A stretch of DNA of 9,361 nt. Origin: Bacillota bacterium (lineage in GTDB: Bacteria > Bacillota > Clostridia > Lachnospirales > Lachnospiraceae). The notes under the pieces are model-generated. The model was not told the DNA's origin. It saw only the letters and a list, made by a program, of their open reading frames with translations, and searched no databases. Numbering within the stretch: position 1 is the first letter of the stretch; each line of letters begins with the position of its first letter. Made by a program: the position numbers and the translations under genes. The stretch lies in the NCBI GenBank assembly GCA_022717655.1, contig JAIIAN010000116.1, forward strand, positions 1 to 9,361, in the 5' to 3' direction. Below, one piece after another: positions 1 to 6,499 of this stretch.

Positions 1-40
1 TGTAAAGCGGACATTCGCAATCCGCTTCGCTACTTGCTCA

Positions 41-157
41 TGAACGCAGTCGCTTTGCGAGCTGTCAGTGGGAGCTTTCAACTCCCACTGACATAAGCAT
101 TCCCCCGCTGCTTAGTGCTCTGCGCACTTGAAGCGGGGGAATGCTTATCTGCGTTCA
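41..157. repeat. Nested inverted-repeat element with potential four-way junction
   Basis: Four helices can be read directly. An outer 9-bp pair joins 41-49 (TGAACGCAG) and 149-157. A small hairpin lies at 50-60 (TCGC/GCGA, 3-nt loop). An 11-12-bp hairpin pairs 63-74 with 82-93. A perfect 17-bp stem pairs 93-109 with 132-148, and its 22-nt loop holds an inner AGTGC/GCACT pair (114-118/124-128). The arms abut with almost no unpaired bases. A further 7-bp hairpin, 5-11/21-27 (AAGCGGA/TCCGCTT), lies outside. The element is more G+C-rich than the flanking DNA. It lies just downstream of the last gene of the molybdenum-cofactor operon, but no T-run follows on either strand, so it is not a standard Rho-independent terminator. 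It may be a dispersed palindromic intergenic repeat, which is inference; only one copy is visible here. Confidence 0.75.
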
Positions 158-183
158 AATAAAGAAAAGACACCCTGTTATTT

Positions 184-564
184 TTACTGATAATTGTCAA
201 AATATTTTTCAAATACACTCTGGCTTATCTGTTTTACTTCTTCCAACATTTCCTCATATCGTTTTATAAATTCTCTGCCCTCTTCTGTAAGGATCGAGGT
301 TCCTCCATGTGGACCACCATTGTAACGATTTAAAAACTGAAATCCCATCTGTTCTTCTGCACGATTTAACAGTTTCCAGCATTTTGAATAAGAAATTTTC
401 ATTTTTTTTGATGCTGCATGAATTGAACCAGTTTCATCAATAAATTGAAGAAGATGAAACAGCCCCGGTCCAAAAAAATCTTCTGTTTTTGTAATGACAA
501 GCTTCGTTTTTATCCCAAGTTTTGTCTCTCTTTTATTTTCTGTCATACTGTTCTGCTCTTCCAT
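184..564 (-). CDS. ModE-type winged-helix DNA-binding protein (LysR-like HTH), short form
   Basis: This 126-residue protein matches the N-terminal DNA-binding domain of the molybdate regulator ModE. The helix-turn-helix spans about residues 45-74 (from TGSIHAASKKMKISYSKCW), and the wing spans about 83-97 (GGPHGGTSILTEEGR). It then ends in a charged helix. Full-length ModE has about 260 residues and carries molybdate-binding (molbindin) domains; these are absent here, and the stop codon looks natural rather than a break. Short forms like this are common next to molybdenum genes in clostridia. It is the last gene of the unit, 41 nt after mobB. The chosen ATG has GGAG 11 nt upstream, a rather long spacing; the internal Met7 has no better site. 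It likely regulates molybdenum or formate dehydrogenase genes, but how it would sense metal is not visible. Confidence 0.9.
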   Translation of the reverse strand: MEEQNSMTENKRETKLGIKTKLVITKTEDFFGPGLFHLLQFIDETGSIHAASKKMKISYSKCWKLLNRAEEQMGFQFLNRYNGGPHGGTSILTEEGREFIKRYEEMLEEVKQISQSVFEKYFDNYQ

Positions 565-605
565 TTGATTTACTGCTCCTTTTCACTTTTTTCAGATTAT
601 CTTTT

Positions 606-1157
606 CTAGATTTCTTCCCATAATTGATAAATCCATTCTGCCAGAGACTCTGTTTGATTTAAATCAAAAATCTTTATCTGTTTCTCCCATTTCTCTGTTT
701 CTAATACTTTTTGTTCTTTTAATTCCTCTTTGTTTAAATCGGTCACAATTCCTAATAGATTTTTACTATCACACACAGATTTTGCTGAGTTACCTTTTCG
801 TATGATTTCGATTTTTGAGTACTTTGAATATTTAAATCCCTCCAGCAAAATAATATCAGCTCTCGGAAAACTGGCAATGAAATCTTCTTCTGGTAATACC
901 ATATCATAATGAATCATCATATATTTCGTCTTTGAAAATACAAGAGTGCCATCTGCTCCTGCCTTTGCAAACTTCCAGCTGTCTGTTTCCGGAACATCTG
1001 CTTCAAAATCATGTCCATCATGCTTGATAACCGCCACATTCAAGCCTTTCGCCTTTAAAAAAGGCAATATTTTTGTAATTAACGTAGTCTTCCCGGAGTT
1101 TTTTACTCCGCTGACTGCCAGTATAAGCCGTCTTCTTTGTGTTCTTTCTACTTTCAT
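606..1157 (-). CDS. mobB: Molybdopterin-guanine dinucleotide biosynthesis protein MobB
   Basis: A P-loop GTP-binding protein of 183 residues, normal for MobB. The Walker A motif is GVKNSGKTT (residues 17-25). The family-typical IKHDGHDFEAD stretch is at 44-54, and the ILLEGFK...KIEIIR block, which includes the Walker B-like part, is at 103-120. MobB is a cytosolic accessory factor that helps MobA attach GMP to molybdopterin. The resulting MGD cofactor, in bis form, is used by formate dehydrogenases such as the one encoded nearby. MobA itself is not in this window. The gene lies 79 nt downstream of moeA and 41 nt upstream of the ModE-like gene in the same orientation. Its ribosome binding site is weak (only a GGATAAAAG-like stretch), unlike the strong sites of the formate dehydrogenase operon, so lower translation is plausible. 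Confidence 0.95.
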   Translation of the reverse strand: MKVERTQRRRLILAVSGVKNSGKTTLITKILPFLKAKGLNVAVIKHDGHDFEADVPETDSWKFAKAGADGTLVFSKTKYMMIHYDMVLPEEDFIASFPRADIILLEGFKYSKYSKIEIIRKGNSAKSVCDSKNLLGIVTDLNKEELKEQKVLETEKWEKQIKIFDLNQTESLAEWIYQLWEEI

Positions 1158-1236
1158 TTTTCTTTTATCCGTTTTTTCTGTAATTTCATCTTATTAATAC
1201 AAAAATCTAAAAACCCAACTTTAAGTCAAGCTAAAT

Positions 1237-2442
1237 CTATAACAAAAGCACTTCTGCCTCTTCTCCTGCATAAATCCCTGGCTTTCCTTCCTGCATATCA
1301 ATCAGACAGTTACACCCTGCCATTGTCGCAAGGACTCCATTGGAATGAAGTCCACATGGAATCATAACTCCGGTTTCGTCTACAAAAGCACGTACATATC
1401 TGCGACCTTTGATTTTCCTACTGAATTCATTTTTTAATACACATTTTTTATGTACAATTGCAAGTGTTTCATCCTGTGTCATTTTATGTAACATTGGTCG
1501 AATCAGTACATCTACGCTGACCGCCACACCAAATGGATTTCCAGAAAGACTGACAATCGGAACATCATGATATACTGAAAACAAAGTCGGCATTCCCGGT
1601 TTCATTAATACCCGCCAGAAAATTCGCTCTGCCCCAATCAAACGAAATGCCTCATGCATAATATCTTTCTTGCCTACCGATACAGCTCCTGTTGTTACGA
1701 TTAAATCTACCTGTCCTGCGATTTCTTTGACTGCCTCCGCCATTTTCTGTGGTTCATCCTGAATCGTGTCAATACGTACCAGTTCTACATCAAAATCCAG
1801 CAAACGAGTCGCCAGCAGGCTCTGGTTTGAGTTATAAATCTTTCCCGGAAGCAAAGGTTGTCCCGGGGTCATAACTTCATCTCCGGTCGTTAAAACAGCG
1901 GCTTTTACTTTTCTTTTTACTAAAACTTTTGCTCTGCCCATACTCGCAAGGATTCCCGTTTCAACAAAACCGATTTTTGTACCTTTTTTTAATAATACGG
2001 TATCTTTCTTAAAGTCCTCTCCTTGAAAACAATAGTCCTGCCATTTCTTTTTACTTTTAAAAATTTTTACCGTATCTTCTCCATAATCAGTGTCTTCCTG
2101 TCTTACACAACAGTCACATCCTGCCGGAATGGCTGCTCCTGTCATAATACGAACAGCCTCTCCCAATTTTACTTCCCGATTAGAATATTGACCTGCATCT
2201 ATTTCCTCTATTACTTTTAAACACACTGGCGTATCACTTTTTGCTTCACTTAAATCTTCAAAATGACAGGCATATCCGTCTACCGGAGAACGGTCAAATG
2301 GCGGATTGTCAAACTCTGCTTTTTCATCTTTGGCAAGAATTCTTCCTCTTGCCAAAAGCAACGATACCTCTTCCGTTTCTTCTATTTCTTTTGTATGACA
2401 TAATAACTGTTCAAGTGCCTCTTCTACCGTCAGATTTTCCAT
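1237..2442 (-). CDS. moeA: Molybdopterin molybdenumtransferase MoeA
   Basis: At 401 residues this is the usual MoeA length. MoeA inserts molybdate into adenylylated molybdopterin to form the molybdenum cofactor in the cytosol. Visible family blocks are NPPFDRSPVDGYA (46-58, with the conserved Asp55), RIMTGAAIPAGCD (98-110), the MogA/MoaB-like domain starting at AAVLTTGDEV (181-190), TTGAVSVGKKD (250-260), KPGMPTLFS (281-289) and SLSGNPFG (298-305). A C-terminal beta-barrel domain spans about 330-401. The TTGGVSVG loop common in the family reads TTGAVSVG here, a mild substitution. The start has an AGGGGG-type ribosome binding site about 8 nt upstream. It lies between a second MoeA-like gene (56 nt upstream) and mobB (79 nt downstream), consistent with one cofactor-maturation operon. 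Confidence 0.96.
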   Translation of the reverse strand: MENLTVEEALEQLLCHTKEIEETEEVSLLLARGRILAKDEKAEFDNPPFDRSPVDGYACHFEDLSEAKSDTPVCLKVIEEIDAGQYSNREVKLGEAVRIMTGAAIPAGCDCCVRQEDTDYGEDTVKIFKSKKKWQDYCFQGEDFKKDTVLLKKGTKIGFVETGILASMGRAKVLVKRKVKAAVLTTGDEVMTPGQPLLPGKIYNSNQSLLATRLLDFDVELVRIDTIQDEPQKMAEAVKEIAGQVDLIVTTGAVSVGKKDIMHEAFRLIGAERIFWRVLMKPGMPTLFSVYHDVPIVSLSGNPFGVAVSVDVLIRPMLHKMTQDETLAIVHKKCVLKNEFSRKIKGRRYVRAFVDETGVMIPCGLHSNGVLATMAGCNCLIDMQEGKPGIYAGEEAEVLLL

Positions 2443-2498
2443 GTCATTTCCCCCTTTTTTCTTAATGTGCTCTCGAAATTTTTTTGTGCTTGATTATT

Positions 2499-3524
2499 TT
2501 AGACACCTTTTCCAAAACTACAATTTGGATAATGACATTCTTTACATCCTAAGCAAAATCCACCATTTCCCATGTGTGCCAAATCTTTTTTTGTCACTTC
2601 AATTCCTGCTGCAATTCTTGGTAAAACCAAGTCAAATACTGTTGCCTTTGCATACATTACACACCCCGGAAGTCCCATAACCGGTGTTCCATCTTCTAAG
2701 TAAGATAGTAAAAACATTGCCCCCGGAAGCACCGGTGCTCCATAAGAAACAATCCTTGCACCTGTCGCCTTGATCGCTCCTGGAGTTTTATCATCAGGAT
2801 CTACACTCATTCCTCCGGTACAGACAATCATCTCTGCCCCTTTTTCCTTTAATTCTAAAATTGCTTTTGTGATTTTTTCCATATCATCATTACATAAAAT
2901 ATGACCACATACTTCAATTTTGTACTCTTTCATTTTTTCAATGATAACCGGTGTAAATGTATCTTTAATTCTTCCATAGTAGACCTCATTTCCTGTTGTC
3001 ACAATTCCAACGGTCTTTTTCTTGTATGGAGTTAAAGAAACCAGCGGAGTCTCCCCTGCTGTTTTTTTCACCTGTTCCATTTTTTCTTTTGCAATCACAA
3101 GCGGAATAACCCTTGTTCCCAGCAGGCGGTCTCCTTTTTTTACCGGAAAGTTTGTATGCCTGGTTGCAATCATAATTTCATCAATCTCATTGATAGCATC
3201 CAGTCTCTTTACATCTACCTGAAATACTCCATCGCAGTCTGCAATCAATTCAATTTTACCCTCTTTTACATCGGACGGATGCATATTATCATTAATACAT
3301 ACGTCACAGAGAATCTGAGCTGCTTCATTTTCATGCAGAGTATTCTCATCTTTTTCCCATACATATAAATTATCTTTTCCAAGCGATAAAAGTACCGGAA
3401 TATCCTTCTCCTCTACAATATGTCCTTTTCTAAATGCAGTATCTTTTACCACATCTTTTACAATCCGCGTAATATCATGGCAGAGTACATGACCTACTGC
3501 CTCTGTTGTCTTAATACATTTCAT
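2499..3524 (-). CDS. MoeA/MogA-like molybdopterin-binding protein with C-terminal Cys cluster
   Basis: A 341-residue protein and first gene of the molybdenum-cofactor unit. The MogA/MoaB-type molybdopterin-binding fold spans about residues 170-305. It shows VTTGNEV (175-181), CTGGMSVDPDDKTPGAI (235-251), LPGAMF (266-271) and GLPGC (284-288). The first about 160 residues resemble the N-terminal region of clostridial proteins annotated only as molybdopterin-binding protein, and they lack the MoeA DGYA loop. The protein ends with CLGCKECHYPNC, Cys324, 327, 330 and 335 (C-x2-C-x2-C-x4-C), which could bind a metal or iron-sulfur cluster. It is not a second standard MoeA. A role in cofactor insertion, storage or delivery is inferred from the fold and neighbours. 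The ribosome binding site is AGAGG about 8 nt before the ATG. Confidence 0.88.
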   Translation of the reverse strand: MKCIKTTEAVGHVLCHDITRIVKDVVKDTAFRKGHIVEEKDIPVLLSLGKDNLYVWEKDENTLHENEAAQILCDVCINDNMHPSDVKEGKIELIADCDGVFQVDVKRLDAINEIDEIMIATRHTNFPVKKGDRLLGTRVIPLVIAKEKMEQVKKTAGETPLVSLTPYKKKTVGIVTTGNEVYYGRIKDTFTPVIIEKMKEYKIEVCGHILCNDDMEKITKAILELKEKGAEMIVCTGGMSVDPDDKTPGAIKATGARIVSYGAPVLPGAMFLLSYLEDGTPVMGLPGCVMYAKATVFDLVLPRIAAGIEVTKKDLAHMGNGGFCLGCKECHYPNCSFGKGV

Positions 3525-3581
3525 CGTCTTTTCCTCTTATCTTTTTATTTTCAAAATTTCTCTTATTTTGCTTTTGAAATT

Positions 3582-3610
3582 ATTGTAGCATAGTAACAAA
3601 AAAAGCTCAA
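3582..3610 (-). promoter_or_regulatory. Sigma-A-type promoter of the molybdenum-cofactor operon
   Basis: On the minus strand, TTGAGC (3605-3610) is followed by a 17-nt spacer and TACAAT (3582-3587), a good -35/-10 pair. Transcription would start near 3575, giving a leader of about 50 nt before the ATG at 3524. That leader is too short for a molybdenum-cofactor riboswitch. The promoter lies downstream of the formate dehydrogenase terminator, so the left-hand genes can be transcribed independently. Confidence 0.7.
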
Positions 3611-3621
3611 CCTTGACCACG

Positions 3622-3635
3622 TTTTTGTACAAAAA
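3622..3635. promoter_or_regulatory. 14-bp palindrome upstream of promoter, possible operator
   Basis: TTTTTGTACAAAAA is a perfect palindrome lying 11 nt upstream of the -35 element of the molybdenum-cofactor promoter. Its half-site TATTTTTGTA (3628-3637 on the minus strand) recurs at 8949-8958, just upstream of the formate dehydrogenase promoter. It does not resemble the E. coli ModE site as I know it. An operator role is inference, because A/T runs are common here. Confidence 0.35.
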
Positions 3636-3649
3636 TAATCATTTGATGC

Positions 3650-3699
3650 AAAAATGGGAGATATTCTCTTCACCGCTCATGAGAATATCCCCCATTTTT
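3650..3699 (-). terminator. Rho-independent terminator of the formate dehydrogenase operon
   Basis: Arms 3650-3668 and 3681-3699 form a 19-bp stem with one imperfect position and a 12-nt loop. On the minus-strand RNA the odd pair (3659/3690) becomes G-U, so the hairpin fits leftward transcription best. The 3' arm ends in a run of five U. It lies 55 nt past the stop codon of the formate dehydrogenase gene. Confidence 0.85.
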
Positions 3700-3753
3700 T
3701 ATATTTTATAACCAGTTCTACTACTGCTACAGCAGAAACTTAAGTTTGCTGTA

Positions 3754-6459
3754 CTACGCTTTTTCAATACGAATTGCACATACTTTATATTCCGGAATTC
3801 TTGCATACTTATCAAGCGCCGCATTTGTCAGCCAGTTTGCATTTCCATCCGGGAAGTGGAATGGCATCCAGGACTCTCCTTTTGATACTTTTGTACCAAC
3901 ACGAGCTGTAGATTCAATCTGACCACGTCTGGAAGTCAGACGAACTTTATCTCCATTCTTAATGCCAAGTGCTTCTGCATCTTCCACATTCATTTCGATA
4001 AAGGATTTTCCTTCAATCTCCATCAGTTCCGGAGTTTTTCCGGTCATCGCTCTTGTTGTATAGTGATATAAAATACGTCCAGTCATCAGAATAATCGGAT
4101 ATTCTTCATCCGGAAGTTCTGCTGACGGAATATATTCTGCCGGATAGAACCAACCAAGACCTCTTGCAAATTTACCAACATGCATAATTGGAGTACCCGG
4201 ATGGTCTTTTGTCAGACATGGCCACTGAAGTCCTTTTCCACCAACTTCTTCACTGTCAAGACGTGCATGACTGATTCCTCCAAAGGATGGTGTCACAGAT
4301 GCTACTTCATCCATAATCTGTGCCGAGGTCAGATGCGGCTGAGGATAACCCATACGATTCATCAAATCAATGATAATATCGGTATCTAATCTTGCATTGC
4401 CAGGAATTGTCACTGCTTTACGCACACGCTGTACACGACGTTCTGTGTTGGTAAATGTTCCTTCTTTTTCTGCATAGCTGACACCAGGGAGAATAACATC
4501 TGCATAAGCCGCAGTCTCTGTCATAAATAATTCCTGAATAACAAAGAAGTCCAGACTTTCCAGTGCTTTAATAATATGATGCGTATCCGGGTCTGTTACA
4601 ACAGGGTCTTCTCCATAAATATACAGTCCCTTAATTTCTCCTCTGATTGCTGCCGGGAATACATCTGTTGCATGAAGTCCCGGATTTGGATTCAACTTGG
4701 TATTCCATGCTTTTTCAAATTTCGCAACAACTTCCGGATTTGCCACTTTCTGATATCCTGGGAAGTCAGTCGGTGAAGCTCCCATATCGCAGGCACCCTG
4801 TACGTTATTCTGACCACGAAGCGGATTCACTCCACAGCCCTCACGTCCTAATTTGCCAACTAAAAGAGCCATATTTGACATCGACATAACGCCTTCTGTA
4901 CCAGTTGAATGTTCGGTTACACCCAGACAGTAAATGATTGGAGCCATCTTTGCTTTTGCATACATAATTGCTGCTTTTCTTAACTCTTCTGCATCAATAT
5001 GACAAATCTGAGCAACTCGTTCCGGTGTATAATCTTTTACAATTTCTTTGATTTTTTCATAGCCTTCGGTTCGCTCAGCGATAAATTTATCATCCTGAAG
5101 TCCCTCTGAAATAATGACATTCATAATACCATTTGCAAATGCAACATTTGTACCAGGTTTTAATTTCAGATGAATATCTGCATGTTTTGCAAGACCGATA
5201 TCACGCGGGTCTACTACAATCAGTTTGCATCCTCTCTGAACTGCCTGACGAATCTGCATCCCAACAACAGGGTGCGCTTCTTCAGGATTCGAACCAACCA
5301 GCATAATAACATCCGGTTTCTTTGTGATATCTTCAATCGGGTTGGTCATTGCACCTGAACCAAGTGTCATAGCCAGACCTGCTACAGAAGCAGAGTGACA
5401 TACACGGGCACAGTTATCGGTATTATTGTTTCCAAAACAGGTACGAACCATTTTCTGTACCATGTAAATATCTTCATTCGGTGAACGGGAACATGCAAAA
5501 CCAGCTAAAGATTCTGTTCCATATTTCTTTTTGATTTCCATAAATTTGGATGCAACCAGATCAAGCGCTTCATCCCATGTTGCTTTTTCAAATTCACCGG
5601 TTTCTTTATTTTTAATTAATGGGTCAGTAATTCTTGATGGATGATGTACAAAATCAAAGCTTCCGCTTCGCCCTTTTACGCAGAGCAGACCTTTATTGGA
5701 TGGTCCATCATACGCTTCTGTATCCACAATTTTTCCATCTTTTACTAACAGATAATACTGGCATCCAGTTGCACAATGTGGACAAGTTGTCAACACTTTC
5801 TTTTCTACCTGATAAGCACGGTATTTCTTTCTGCGCTTCATAGTAAGAGCGCCTGTCGGACATGCCTGAACACAGTTACCACAGGATTCACAAGTACCAT
5901 CAGCCCATTTGCCTTCTCCATTTCCAATAATAGACTGGAATCCTCTTTCCATTGTGGCAATTGCGCCTCTTCCTACGATTTCATTACAGGTATTGACACA
6001 TCTGTGGCATAAAATACAAAGGCTCGGGTCATAAGTGAAAAACTTATTAGAATCATCGATTTCTCCACCGCTCTTTTCACCTTCATAACTGGAACAATCC
6101 AAACCATACTCATAAGCATAATCCTGAAGCTTACAATCTCCGTTTCCTTCACAGGAGAAACAGTGAATATTATGGTCTGATAAGAGTAAATCCAGAGTCT
6201 GTTTTCTTGACTGGATTACCTTTTCAGACATCGTAAATACTTCATCGCCCTCTGATGCCTGTAAGGTACAGGCCGTATCAATTTTTGTTCTTCCGTTATT
6301 TTTTACTTCAACTACACACAAACGACAGGAACCGTCCGGCAGTAAATTTTCTATATAACATAATGTAGGAATCTTGATTCCTATCTTTTTCGCTGCATGA
6401 AGGATGGTTGTGCCTTTCTCCACTTCAACAGGATTTCCATCAATCATTAAATGAATCAT
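3754..6459 (-). CDS. fdhF: Formate dehydrogenase alpha subunit, Cys-type, with HydA/NuoG-like N-terminal iron-sulfur region
   Basis: A 901-residue cytosolic molybdoenzyme that interconverts formate and CO2. Domains in order: a [2Fe-2S] ferredoxin (Cys34, 45, 48, 64); a NuoG-type His-Cys [4Fe-4S] site (His96, Cys100, 103, 109); two [4Fe-4S] sites (Cys148, 151, 154, 158 and Cys190, 193, 196, 200); the Mo-domain [4Fe-4S] site (Cys226, 229, 233, 260); then the bis-MGD catalytic domain to the C-terminal cofactor-binding domain (about 785-901). The catalytic motif is RVCHSAS: Cys354 (TGT at 5398-5400) takes the place of selenocysteine, followed by His355. LRGQNNVQGACDMG (547-560) holds the conserved active-site Arg548. 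No signal peptide is present. The start has a tandem AGGAGGAGG site 5 nt upstream. The gene follows the NuoF-like gene by 40 nt. The N-terminal layout matches the electron-entry part of HydA hydrogenases and NuoG, but there is no H-cluster motif. Confidence 0.96.
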   Translation of the reverse strand: MIHLMIDGNPVEVEKGTTILHAAKKIGIKIPTLCYIENLLPDGSCRLCVVEVKNNGRTKIDTACTLQASEGDEVFTMSEKVIQSRKQTLDLLLSDHNIHCFSCEGNGDCKLQDYAYEYGLDCSSYEGEKSGGEIDDSNKFFTYDPSLCILCHRCVNTCNEIVGRGAIATMERGFQSIIGNGEGKWADGTCESCGNCVQACPTGALTMKRRKKYRAYQVEKKVLTTCPHCATGCQYYLLVKDGKIVDTEAYDGPSNKGLLCVKGRSGSFDFVHHPSRITDPLIKNKETGEFEKATWDEALDLVASKFMEIKKKYGTESLAGFACSRSPNEDIYMVQKMVRTCFGNNNTDNCARVCHSASVAGLAMTLGSGAMTNPIEDITKKPDVIMLVGSNPEEAHPVVGMQIRQAVQRGCKLIVVDPRDIGLAKHADIHLKLKPGTNVAFANGIMNVIISEGLQDDKFIAERTEGYEKIKEIVKDYTPERVAQICHIDAEELRKAAIMYAKAKMAPIIYCLGVTEHSTGTEGVMSMSNMALLVGKLGREGCGVNPLRGQNNVQGACDMGASPTDFPGYQKVANPEVVAKFEKAWNTKLNPNPGLHATDVFPAAIRGEIKGLYIYGEDPVVTDPDTHHIIKALESLDFFVIQELFMTETAAYADVILPGVSYAEKEGTFTNTERRVQRVRKAVTIPGNARLDTDIIIDLMNRMGYPQPHLTSAQIMDEVASVTPSFGGISHARLDSEEVGGKGLQWPCLTKDHPGTPIMHVGKFARGLGWFYPAEYIPSAELPDEEYPIILMTGRILYHYTTRAMTGKTPELMEIEGKSFIEMNVEDAEALGIKNGDKVRLTSRRGQIESTARVGTKVSKGESWMPFHFPDGNANWLTNAALDKYARIPEYKVCAIRIEKA

Positions 6460-6464
6460 GTCAT

Positions 6465-6473
6465 CCTCCTCCT
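6465..6473 (-). promoter_or_regulatory. Tandem Shine-Dalgarno of fdhF
   Basis: The minus strand reads AGGAGGAGG, two overlapping strong ribosome binding sites, then ATGAC and the ATG. This fixes the start at 6459 over Met5 and predicts high translation. The ATG within ATGACATG is out of frame. Confidence 0.7.
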
Positions 6474-6499
6474 TTTCTTTTTTTCAATACACTGATTTC

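Noticed and set aside
1..183. CRISPR array or tRNA cluster at the left edge
   Set aside because: The repeats are inverted pairs rather than evenly spaced direct repeats, and no tRNA features such as a T-loop or acceptor stem were found.
3525..3581. Molybdenum-cofactor riboswitch in the leader of the cofactor operon
   Set aside because: The predicted leader is only about 50 nt, A/T-rich and without strong internal pairing, too short for that riboswitch.
3613..3641. Plus-strand promoter TTGACC-17-TAATCA
   Set aside because: The -10 is poor, and it would read straight into the terminator and antisense to fdhF with no gene on that strand.
3736..3747. Palindrome AAACTTAAGTTT just after the fdhF stop codon
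   Set aside because: It makes only a short weak hairpin with no T-run; the stronger terminator follows at 3650-3699.
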